Positions 17,591-25,152 of a stretch of DNA of 35,592 nt are shown here, one piece after another. Position 1 is the stretch's first letter. Every line of letters starts with the position of its first letter. A program made the translations under genes and the position numbers. This stretch comes from Ignavibacteriota bacterium (GTDB lineage: Bacteria; Bacteroidota; Ignavibacteria; UBA10030), in assembly GCA_003155495.1 (NCBI GenBank), contig PMDB01000027.1, forward strand, positions 1 to 35,592, written 5' to 3'. Below the pieces are notes generated by a model. The model was not told where the DNA came from. It worked only from the letters and a program-made list of their open reading frames with translations, and made no database searches.

Positions 17591-17980
17591 TTGTCAAACA
17601 AATTACTCTCTCATATTTTTCGATTCACACTCTCATTGGCTTTCTTTCTCGATGCGATAAATGTAGACGCCCTCTTCACGTCGCATAGTATGATACGCGA
17701 AGAATATGAAGGACAATGTTCAGAGATATATAGTTCTCACAATGATAAACAAGTCATACTCCATGCCCGTTTCGGTACTACAGGTAACAGAACTTTTCAA
17801 CCTGCCAACAATTCAACTCGGCGTATCTACCTTATCGACGAAGATAGTGTATCCCTTGCAGCCCAGCCAGCACATACTGAAGAGGCTGCCCTAGTGCTTT
17901 GCAGGAGCATAAGAATAAGACATACAGCCCCACATGCGCCACTTTTCGATTTTTATTCTCTCTGCAAGCTCCAAATCTGA
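17591..17980 (+). CDS. Candidate small secreted protein, doubtful
   Basis: 129 codons from a TTG start preceded by CAGGAA (about 7 bases upstream). The first residues look like a signal sequence: basic start, hydrophobic core FTLSLAFFLDAINVDALF. The rest has no family that I recognise and ends in a run with three cysteines overall (EGQCSEI, VLCRSI, SLCKLQI). Without a conventional ATG or known homologue, it may be a small lineage-specific exported protein, a decayed gene or chance. An internal ATG at 17691 would remove the signal. Confidence 0.3.
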   Translation: MSNKLLSHIFRFTLSLAFFLDAINVDALFTSHSMIREEYEGQCSEIYSSHNDKQVILHARFGTTGNRTFQPANNSTRRIYLIDEDSVSLAAQPAHTEEAALVLCRSIRIRHTAPHAPLFDFYSLCKLQI

Positions 17981-18104
17981 TCACTCTCCTTCTTCATTTT
18001 TTTCACAGATAACTCTGTCAAAAAACGCCTAAAGATCAGCATTTTTTTGATTCTTAAGTACTACAGGAACTCATCTACACATTGCATTTTGAAGATATTA
18101 TTTC

Positions 18105-19244
18105 ATGGCGAACATTAAAAATCAACAGAAGAAATATAGACAGACATCTTTCATAACAGCGATATATTTCATTATTTTTGCTTGTTGTCTATTCTCTTCA
18201 TCGAAGCTGTATGGACAAGAAAAAGAATATTATTTCTTCCGTCCATACGACTACGGGTCAGAAGCACTTTTTAACCCTATCTCGGTCTTTGTTAATGGCG
18301 GTTGTGATACGTATCAGCAACTCAACCGGCCAAGTACCTTTGAGGCGATCCCATGGAAAAAAGGTGCAACAAGTGTCTGGCGCAGCGTTACGTCTCCTCT
18401 TCCTGTCATTAGTGATTTTGGCTGGAACCGATTTCTGAGTCAAGAAATATTCCCTGCCAGTGTCGACGTGAACCGCGCCCAATGGATTCCAAATTATATG
18501 CTCCATGGAATTGGCGGTGGAATGGTCTCGCGTAAAGTCGCTGAATGGTATGATTCCAATGGTTATCCTCTACCATATATGTTGGGTGCAATCACTGTAA
18601 TGGCAAGCGAATTCCTCAACGAGACGGTGGAAAACGGTAACAATATCTATCCAAATGAAGATTGTATCCCTGACTTCCTGATCTTTCAACCTCTTGGAAT
18701 TCTGCTCTTTAGTTCCGACAAAATATCAGAATTCTTTTCTTCCGAGCTAAATCTGAACGACTGGTCTCAGCCTGTTTCAATTTCGTTCGCCCCGCTTGCT
18801 TTCCGAAACGCAGGTCAGAATTTTGTCATGAAATATGCGTTGACACAATCGAGATCAACAAGCGTATTCTTCCATTTTGGTAACTTTGCAATTCTCGGGC
18901 TGTCCTTCAAAAGAAACACAGAAGATGCCATTTCTATCGGTGCCGGATTGGCATCGATAGGCGTAAAAAGTTTGCCGGTACAGAATGGAGTCCCTTCAAA
19001 TACAGTAGAATCAGGACCGATGGCAGGAATATACTATGATCGAAATAACTCTCTTCTTGCGTCTATGGTATATTCCGCATCGAGGAATTGCCGGTTTCGG
19101 TTGAATATATATCCTGGTGTAATTTCATCTTCTTACTTCTCACCCGGATTCTTTATAACCGTGGCTGATCCTAGAATATTCATAGCAGGAATAACAATGA
19201 AAATTCTTCCGTTGGGTGTGAGCACATATGTTCCAGTAAGGTAA
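18105..19244 (+). CDS. Exported protein of unknown function
   Basis: 379 residues. A long basic N-region leads into a hydrophobic signal (about 16-38, ending SKLYGQEK). The centre contains IPNYMLHGIGGGMVSRKVAEWY and a stretch predicted to be membrane-associated or buried (YMLGAITVMASEFLNETVENG). The C-terminal half alternates in beta fashion (SVFFHFGNFAILGLSFKR, DAISIGAGLASIGVKSL, MAGIYYDRNNSLLASMVYSA) and could be an outer-membrane barrel. I do not recognise the family. The ribosome site is weak. It stands alone, about 125 bases before tatA. Confidence 0.75.
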   Translation: MANIKNQQKKYRQTSFITAIYFIIFACCLFSSSKLYGQEKEYYFFRPYDYGSEALFNPISVFVNGGCDTYQQLNRPSTFEAIPWKKGATSVWRSVTSPLPVISDFGWNRFLSQEIFPASVDVNRAQWIPNYMLHGIGGGMVSRKVAEWYDSNGYPLPYMLGAITVMASEFLNETVENGNNIYPNEDCIPDFLIFQPLGILLFSSDKISEFFSSELNLNDWSQPVSISFAPLAFRNAGQNFVMKYALTQSRSTSVFFHFGNFAILGLSFKRNTEDAISIGAGLASIGVKSLPVQNGVPSNTVESGPMAGIYYDRNNSLLASMVYSASRNCRFRLNIYPGVISSSYFSPGFFITVADPRIFIAGITMKILPLGVSTYVPVR

Positions 19245-19369
19245 TGCGAATTAAAATATACTTTATGCGTGACTTATGAGTGTGTACGATGATGATGATG
19301 TTTAATTGACTTTCAAATTTTCATGTGCAGTCTGAACAAAATTAATATTACAATAAAAGGAGAAGTATC

Positions 19370-19567
19370 ATGTTTGGAAATATTGGTGGCCCAGAATTAT
19401 TCCTCATCTTGTTGATTGTCATTGTCTTCTTTGGTCCTAAGAAGCTTCCAGAAATAATGAAAGGACTTGGCCAGGGTATTCGAGAGTTCCGGAAGGCAGC
19501 ACGCGATGTACAAGAAGAAATCCAAAAAGAAGTGAAACAGCTCGACGACAAGTCTGAGAAGAAATGA
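19370..19567 (+). CDS. tatA: Twin-arginine translocase subunit TatA/TatE
   Basis: 65 residues with AAAGGAGA before the ATG. A short N-terminal transmembrane helix (PELFLILLIVIVFFGPKKLPEI) with the conserved FGPKKLPE hinge is followed by an amphipathic helix (GLGQGIREFRKAARDVQEEI) and a charged tail. This is the standard TatA/E architecture, forming the oligomeric pore for folded proteins with twin-arginine signals. No tatC is in the window. The next gene (TVP38-like) starts about 117 bases later. Confidence 0.95.
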   Translation: MFGNIGGPELFLILLIVIVFFGPKKLPEIMKGLGQGIREFRKAARDVQEEIQKEVKQLDDKSEKK

Positions 19568-19683
19568 TTACGTATTCGGCAATTGCTAGGTGCATTATAC
19601 GATAGAGTATCTGTGTCCATCTATTACCGACTATTCTTTTACGGTGATGGGGAAGGTTCCAATAATTAGACGAAAGAAGTACA

Positions 19684-20394
19684 ATGAGAAAATTGAGACC
19701 TTTTATTGCTATCAATGTCATTCTTGCTTCTCTGTTTGTCGGAGCGATTGTATATGTGACGATCCGTTTTGGGCCGGAGCTGACTAGGTTTGTCAGTGAT
19801 CCTCATAAATTTAGAGAATACGTATTATCATTCGGTCCCTGGAGCGCTATAATATTCATGCTTTTCCAGGTACTTCAAGTGGTGATAGCAGTCATACCTG
19901 GAGAACCGGTACAGATCGCTGGTGGATATATCTTCGGAACTGTCTTGGGGACAGTCTATTCTACAATTGGCATCACGATCGGGTATATCATTGTATTTAC
20001 AGGTGTAAAACTTTTTGGTTATCCTCTTGTTAAAAAATTGGTTTCCAAGAAGGAGCTTGAGAAATTCAGCATTTTAATGAATAGCTCAAAACTCGAAACA
20101 ACAATATTTCTCTTGTTCATCATACCCGGCATCCCTAAGGATATTCTTGTGTATATCGCCGGACTCACTCCGATCAAGCCTACTCTGTTCTTCATCATCA
20201 TAACTTTTGCACGCACTCCCGCTATGCTTGGGTCTTCCTTTATCGGTGCGGAGATACAATCGGACCAATACATCATCGCCGTCATCGTTTCTGTTATCGC
20301 AAGTATTTTATTTGTCCTCGGATACATCTATAAACAGAGAATTATTGATTTTCTTCATATGCAATTCAGCAAGGAGAAAGCTAATCACAAATGA
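19684..20394 (+). CDS. TVP38/TMEM64 (DedA/VTT-type) membrane protein
   Basis: 236 residues with about six hydrophobic segments. The motif IPGEPVQIAGGYIFGTVLGTVYSTIGITIGY is the hallmark of the SNARE-associated/VTT domain, and IPGIPKDILVYIAGLTPI is the second conserved loop with its re-entrant helix. Family members (YdjX, YdjZ, TMEM64) are inner-membrane proteins; relatives act as lipid scramblases or in undecaprenyl-phosphate recycling. The substrate here is unknown. It may share a transcript with tatA, 117 bases upstream on the same strand. The ribosome site is modest. Confidence 0.88.
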   Translation: MRKLRPFIAINVILASLFVGAIVYVTIRFGPELTRFVSDPHKFREYVLSFGPWSAIIFMLFQVLQVVIAVIPGEPVQIAGGYIFGTVLGTVYSTIGITIGYIIVFTGVKLFGYPLVKKLVSKKELEKFSILMNSSKLETTIFLLFIIPGIPKDILVYIAGLTPIKPTLFFIIITFARTPAMLGSSFIGAEIQSDQYIIAVIVSVIASILFVLGYIYKQRIIDFLHMQFSKEKANHK

Positions 20395-20598
20395 ATAGAA
20401 ATAATTCGATTCATCTAGGATTGCCCCAATTCCGGAATAATATGCATGTCCAAAAATTTGAACACAATCTTTTTATCATTTATATCGTGACAGTAGAAGT
20501 ACATTGTTTTTTTTGCATAAAAATTACTTTAACCAGCGGGAAGGAGTATCAACGTCGGCTTGAGTTCGGTTAGATCCCCTCCCCCGCTGCAAAAATGA

Positions 20599-20631
20599 AA
20601 TAGGGCTGTCTCAGATCGAGACAACCCTATT
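20599..20631 (-). terminator. Intrinsic terminator of the T9SS surface-protein gene
   Basis: AATAGGG (20599-20605) and TGTCTC (20607-20612) pair with GAGACA (20618-20623) and CCCTATT (20625-20631), with a single mismatch and a 5-base loop. Read on the minus strand the hairpin is followed by TTTCATTTTT. It lies about 32 bases beyond the stop codon at 20663. Confidence 0.75.
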
Positions 20632-20662
20632 CAAATGCAAGATATCTCAAAAAGATTGTGAT

Positions 20663-22678
20663 TTATTGTAAGAGAATCATTTTCCGAGTCTGAATACTGT
20701 TTTGACTTTGTAAGCGGTAGAAATAGATGCCGCTGGAAAGTCCTTGCGCATTGAATGTTGCATGATAACTTCCAGCATTTTGGAATCCATTGACTAATGT
20801 GCGCACTTCTTGGCCAAGAAGATTATACACTTTCAACTCTACAATACCAGATTGATTCAATGCATAGTTAATCGTTGTTGATGGATTGAATGGATTCGGG
20901 AAATTTTGCTCGAGCATGAATTTTGTTGGCTGAAGGGTTGAAGTCTGGGTCACACCTGTCACTTCATCGATCGACAGATCGACGTTGGCGTTTACAGGAT
21001 CTCCTGTGGTACTGTAGGAAACAGTAGCAGATTTTGATGCCGTCTCAGTATTATATCCCAGCTTATCGACCGTCACGGTATAGGTACCGGGAGCCAGGCC
21101 TTCTATACTGTAATTCCCATTCTCATCCGTGATTGCATACCCTGAGACCACACCATTCCGATTTGCATAGACAAGAGCGCCTGCTACTGAGGCGGAACCC
21201 GATAAAAGACGAACAGCGCCAGAAATACTGGTGTATCCGTTCATAGAAGAAGGAATCTGGTGCACATAAATATCGATACCATCTATAGTGTTCCCACTAA
21301 TGTCCACTTTAGCCGCTTTCTTCCATCTTGTACTTGCGGTATCAGTTGAATAGAAAGCTGGAGAATAATTACCGAGTGGCACTGCAAACACAAAGTACGA
21401 TCCTGGTAATAATGAATCAACTGAAAATGCACCAAGTGAATCTGTATCAACGACGTACGAGCGAAAACAATTAAAGTTGTCTTTCGAGGTCCATCGATCT
21501 CGATATGCAATTATGCGGGAAGGGACACCGATACCTTGTGCTGAATCGAGCACGCTTCCTGTGATTGTTCCAAGAGCAACCGACGGAAGCGGCGCAAGAA
21601 TAAAGTTGACTCCTGAGCTGTCATGTCGTAGTGCTAACAGATTTGCCGATAGCAGATCAGATTGATTAAAATAAAATTCCGTTGCATATCCTCGAGCTTT
21701 AGCGAAGGCGATGTATGACCCCTGAGGAATTTGAAGCGAATATTTGCCGAGCGAGTCGACTTTGGCGCTGTAGACATGATTCGATTTTCCATCGAGCATG
21801 AAATCGCCCCACCAAGCATTCAAATTGAAATATTCTCGATAATCATCAACGGTAGTTTTACTATTCAACGCAAATCCGGATTGTACATAGAAGATATCCG
21901 CAGCTTTTATTGGAAGACGATTCGTATCGGTTACAACGCCTGATACAGTAATCTTCGGCAATCTGACAACACCACCTTGAAGTTTAAAATTGACGGCGAG
22001 TGTGACAGAAGGAGAATCAGGAATAATAATCTTATCTGCATCGCTAGGGTTGTACCAACCATCGTACCATTGGCTTAGATATCGAGGCGTAGGCGAGATT
22101 GCATGTACCTTATACACACCGGGATCAACATGCGAAATCCGATAATATCCATTATCATCTGTCTTAGCGGAGTATGCATAACATCCATTATTGAGTGAAG
22201 GATACAAAGGAACAGGATCTGTGGATAGAGCTTGCAGTACTTCGATAATAATATTAGAAATGCCGGTATTTAATGTATCCGTCACACGTCCTTGTACAAT
22301 CCCATTGCCGCCGGTTACTGTCACCATAAATGATTGATAGGCAATATCTCTTTTATTCGATCTCGCTATCAGGGTTATTGTATACCATCCTTTCGCTGCC
22401 GGGATCCAATTAACAACACCTGATAACGAATCAATAGTCAGACCATGAGGATTGTGTTTATCTGTAAAATATCGGATAATCTCAGTGGAGTCTGCAGTGA
22501 TAGCTTGAGTCGTATAGGAATAAGCAACACCCCGTTGACCATAAAGAGGTGGTTGAGAGATAAACTTGATTTTATTCCGAAAAGGTGGTGCTGGTGTATT
22601 TTGCGATAGAAGGGACTGAGTAAAAATCAGTGCGATGGTTAATACGGTTATTGCAAAAAACCAGTATTTATTTTTCAC
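20663..22678 (-). CDS. T9SS-sorted surface protein with repeated carboxypeptidase-regulatory-like domains
   Basis: 671 residues. The start is GTG (22678), set by AAGGAG 8 bases upstream. Signal peptide 1-25; an Ig/cadherin-like domain at about 35-122 (ending in WIPAAKGWYTITLIARSN); four carboxypeptidase-regulatory-like beta-sandwiches near 125-215, 243-340, 370-440 and 480-567, each with a GxVxD opening and a PGxY close (DPGVYKVHAIS, LPGSYFVFAV, APGTYTVTVDKLGY). The last 88 residues are a type-A sorting domain (EQNFPNPFNPSTTINY, then LGQEVRTLV and SGIYFYRL) for export through the type IX secretion system. It follows the regulator/kinase operon, and a sigma54 promoter lies in the gap. A surface adhesin, scaffold or binding protein is likely; no catalytic motif was seen. 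Confidence 0.92.
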   Translation of the reverse strand: MKNKYWFFAITVLTIALIFTQSLLSQNTPAPPFRNKIKFISQPPLYGQRGVAYSYTTQAITADSTEIIRYFTDKHNPHGLTIDSLSGVVNWIPAAKGWYTITLIARSNKRDIAYQSFMVTVTGGNGIVQGRVTDTLNTGISNIIIEVLQALSTDPVPLYPSLNNGCYAYSAKTDDNGYYRISHVDPGVYKVHAISPTPRYLSQWYDGWYNPSDADKIIIPDSPSVTLAVNFKLQGGVVRLPKITVSGVVTDTNRLPIKAADIFYVQSGFALNSKTTVDDYREYFNLNAWWGDFMLDGKSNHVYSAKVDSLGKYSLQIPQGSYIAFAKARGYATEFYFNQSDLLSANLLALRHDSSGVNFILAPLPSVALGTITGSVLDSAQGIGVPSRIIAYRDRWTSKDNFNCFRSYVVDTDSLGAFSVDSLLPGSYFVFAVPLGNYSPAFYSTDTASTRWKKAAKVDISGNTIDGIDIYVHQIPSSMNGYTSISGAVRLLSGSASVAGALVYANRNGVVSGYAITDENGNYSIEGLAPGTYTVTVDKLGYNTETASKSATVSYSTTGDPVNANVDLSIDEVTGVTQTSTLQPTKFMLEQNFPNPFNPSTTINYALNQSGIVELKVYNLLGQEVRTLVNGFQNAGSYHATFNAQGLSSGIYFYRLQSQNSIQTRKMILLQ

Positions 22679-22738
22679 TTTTCTCGCTCCTTATCAAAGG
22701 TATTCTATGATGAGAATGGATTATTTCACAAAAAACGA

Positions 22739-22754
22739 TGCAATACATATGCCA
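22739..22754 (-). promoter_or_regulatory. Sigma54 (-24/-12) promoter for the T9SS surface-protein gene
   Basis: On the minus strand the site reads TGGCATATGTATTGCA. Against the consensus TGGCACG-N4-TTGCW it keeps TGGCA and TTGCA and has the required GG-N10-GC spacing. The predicted start near 22728 gives a leader of about 50 bases before the GTG at 22678. The gene for a sigma54 activator lies just upstream in the same strand order. Confidence 0.65.
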
Positions 22755-22805
22755 CAGAGAAAACCAGGAAAACTATTCGAAATGGGGAACTCTCTTTTTT
22801 TGCTC

Positions 22806-22838
22806 GTGCAAGATATGCACCACACTGCATTTCTTGCG
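22806..22838. promoter_or_regulatory. Possible activator-binding site upstream of the sigma54 promoter
   Basis: GTGCA-AGATA-TGCAC (22806-22820) is a perfect dyad. GCAAGA (22808-22813) also has its complement TCTTGC at 22832-22837. TGCA or TGCG recurs at 22807, 22816, 22826 and 22835, spaced 9-10 bases. The centre is about 80-95 bases upstream of the predicted start site, a normal place for an enhancer-binding protein. The assignment is inference. Confidence 0.4.
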
Positions 22839-22840
22839 TA

Positions 22841-23623
22841 TCAGAAACGGATGGCAACTGTAAGAGTTGTTCCTCGTGGCTTGGATAGGTTTGATTCAAA
22901 TGAGAGGGGCAAATCATGTTGGGCTTGGAACACATCAATTTCCGATGCAACGTACACGACCGCAAATGCAACAAACGAAATAATTTCTGCTTTATAATAT
23001 CGGTTGTAAATATCATACTTCTCATTAAATTCCGACGAATGAGTTGCAGATAAATAATTTTGCCGGGCAGAACTCCGTAAAAATTCAAAAGCAATTCCAG
23101 CGCCTAATGTTGTAATGCCGGCTCCAAGGAAAAAGGTTCCTGCCGTCTTTCTGTCTTGGTGTAATTGTTCCCATCCGGGAAAAAGAATTGTCCGATAGGT
23201 GATGACAGGGCGCTCGATCAACACCGGGCCTCTGACAGTATCTTTCTCAGATTTCTTTAATGAAAGGAAGTGTTGCCGGGTTTCTTTAAATATGACGAGA
23301 ATCTTGGGTGAGGTATAAACAGGGTCAAGATCGCAGTCGGGTGCAAGCTTAAACATTGACATGAAATGCTCTTTTGCCAGTTCCGATTTTCCCTGGGCGA
23401 TCAAAGAGAAGGCAATGTACTTATGAACAGCTATGCGAACAGAATCGTTTAACACAGAATGTTCAAGAAGATGCCGGGCATTCAATTCTGCAGTTCTATA
23501 TGAACCGGTATTGTATAGAGTCTCAATTGTCTGCAGGGTCGAATGCGTAGAATCCTCCTGCGCACATGCACCATGCGCGGACACAGCGAAGAGAATGGAA
23601 ACAAATATTACTTTCTGTATCAT
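22841..23623 (-). CDS. DUF5683-like exported protein with TPR-like N-terminal half
   Basis: 260 residues with a signal peptide (1-21, ending GACAQE). Residues about 28-110 look like a helical repeat region (LYNTGSYRTAELNARHLLEHSV, YIAFSLIAQGKSELAKEHFMSMF), then YTSPKILVIFKETRQHF. The second half has RTILFPGWEQLHQDRKTAGTFFLGAG and two hydrophobic segments, resembling the DUF5683 family of Bacteroidota envelope proteins (PG-Q motif followed by membrane helices). Its ATG overlaps the kinase stop by four bases (ATGA), so it is coupled to the kinase. It is the last coupled gene of the operon; its role in the signalling unit is unknown. Confidence 0.78.
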   Translation of the reverse strand: MIQKVIFVSILFAVSAHGACAQEDSTHSTLQTIETLYNTGSYRTAELNARHLLEHSVLNDSVRIAVHKYIAFSLIAQGKSELAKEHFMSMFKLAPDCDLDPVYTSPKILVIFKETRQHFLSLKKSEKDTVRGPVLIERPVITYRTILFPGWEQLHQDRKTAGTFFLGAGITTLGAGIAFEFLRSSARQNYLSATHSSEFNEKYDIYNRYYKAEIISFVAFAVVYVASEIDVFQAQHDLPLSFESNLSKPRGTTLTVAIRF

Positions 23624-25152
23624 CGCTGTTTCTCAAAAAATATACACAGGGAGATTGTATCTTTGGATTTGATTTCCACTTCGCGGAGTACATCGACGAA
23701 GGAAGAATTTTTAAATCGCACTTGGTGTTTCCCCGGTGACAGCACGATTGGTCTCTCCAGGGGCGTTGTGTCTTTATATTGTTCATCGATGTATACTTCC
23801 GCCCAGGGAGTTGCAATACAATTAAGGAACCCTGCGCTCTTAATAAAATTCCCCGCAACATGGAGTTCCCTATTCTTCTTCACCGTAATGGTCTGATGAA
23901 TCGGACCAAACGATGGGTGCATGAATGTCACGGTATGTTTTCCTGTGGAAAAAGTTAAAGGTCTACTGAGAGGAGTTTCCCCGAAGAAAACATTGTCAAC
24001 ATATACCTTTGCCCACGGAGTACTGGTCAGAAGAACGGTACCGGAATCCATCGATAGCGGTATGGATGTTGTGGTTGAAATTTCCCGTTGTTTGAGCACT
24101 CGGGATTGCTGTAAAGGCTCAGGTTGAACAGGAGAAGAAATGCCAAGTTTTCTCTGAACCTCCCCATTCGTGTTCATACGTGCTGCAGTTGTATCCGACA
24201 ATACTGCCCGCAGAGTTAGTCCAGAAGTTCGGTAATTTGAAGAATGATTAACTGTAGCTAGAAAAAAAGCAAAAACTCCAAGGAGCACCGCTGCTCCGCT
24301 TAAAAGCCCTATTCGACGATTTCTTCTTGGTGCTGTAAGTGGAGCAGAAATGAATATGCTCGATCCGTCTTGATCCAGTGCGTAGAGTGCCTCCCTCGAT
24401 GTCGCGAACCTGTTTTTCTTCTTTGGCGCCAAGAGAAGTTTTAGAAATTTCACAAAATCAGGAGATGATTTCTCCACAAGATAATCAAGCATTTCCACTT
24501 TAAAAGAAAGTATTTTCTTGGCACACTCCGCATACGATGTTCCTTCGAAGAGGCGGTCGCCAGTCACAACTTCGACCAGGGTTGCACCCAGAGAAAAGAG
24601 ATCTGTTCTTTGGTCGATCTCTTCGTGGCAAACTTGCTCCGGAGACATATATGCTGGCGTTCCGAGCACCATTCCCTGCGCCGTTATTGTTGGAACAGAC
24701 GCAAGATATGCCAATCCAAAATCAGTAACCTTTATTGTTCCGTCTATCATCACAAGAATATTCCCGGGTTTGATATCACGATGAATGATTCCCCGGTCGT
24801 GTGCAACCACAAGTCCGCGGAGGGTATGCAATGCAACTTTTCTTGCATATTTCAGCGAACGAGTTGTCCCTGTGACGATGAGATTCTTGAGTGAAGTACC
24901 GTCGACAAATTCCAACACAATTGCCGGCGATCCTTCGTATTCGATTAACTCGTAGACCTGTACAATATGCTCGGAGCGAAGTGCAGCACAAGCCTGTGCT
25001 TCCCGCACAAAACGCTGATAAAGATCATGATCAGCGGCAAGGTGCTTGTGGAGCACCTTTAACAGGATACGTCGTTGCAGCACCGTATCAAATGCACGAT
25101 AGACGCTGGTAAAACTGCTCTCGCTGATCTTCTCTTCAATGGTAAACGGCAT
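23620..25152 (-). CDS. Hanks-type Ser/Thr protein kinase with two C-terminal PEGA domains
   Basis: 510 residues. The kinase domain (about 1-265) has Lys32 (LLKVLH), Glu51 of helix C, HRDIKPGN with Asp126, TDFG with Asp144 and the PAYMSPE activation-loop end, so it should be active. The nucleotide loop is unusual: the three glycines of GxGxxG are Ser10, Ser12 and Thr15 (ISESSFTSV). One transmembrane helix lies near 283-302 (GAAVLLGVFAFFLATV). Two PEGA repeats then lie in the periplasm, near 370-435 (TSTPWAKVYVDN, GETPLSRPL) and 437-505 (IATPWAEVYIDE, TTPLERPI). The stop of the sigma54 activator overlaps this ATG by one base (taATG). It probably senses an envelope ligand and controls the activator. 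Confidence 0.93.
   Translation of the reverse strand: MPFTIEEKISESSFTSVYRAFDTVLQRRILLKVLHKHLAADHDLYQRFVREAQACAALRSEHIVQVYELIEYEGSPAIVLEFVDGTSLKNLIVTGTTRSLKYARKVALHTLRGLVVAHDRGIIHRDIKPGNILVMIDGTIKVTDFGLAYLASVPTITAQGMVLGTPAYMSPEQVCHEEIDQRTDLFSLGATLVEVVTGDRLFEGTSYAECAKKILSFKVEMLDYLVEKSSPDFVKFLKLLLAPKKKNRFATSREALYALDQDGSSIFISAPLTAPRRNRRIGLLSGAAVLLGVFAFFLATVNHSSNYRTSGLTLRAVLSDTTAARMNTNGEVQRKLGISSPVQPEPLQQSRVLKQREISTTTSIPLSMDSGTVLLTSTPWAKVYVDNVFFGETPLSRPLTFSTGKHTVTFMHPSFGPIHQTITVKKNRELHVAGNFIKSAGFLNCIATPWAEVYIDEQYKDTTPLERPIVLSPGKHQVRFKNSSFVDVLREVEIKSKDTISLCIFFEKQR

Larger units (their letters stand above)
17184..18104. other. Long gene-poor region between YceI and the 379-residue protein gene
   Basis: About 920 bases with no strong gene. 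It holds a terminator-like hairpin at 17187-17214, a dyad CCTGAATAA-ACAA-TTATTTCAGG at 17559-17581 and a weak ORF at 17591-17980. Base composition and frame-breaking stops look non-coding or decayed through most of the interval. Confidence 0.5.
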
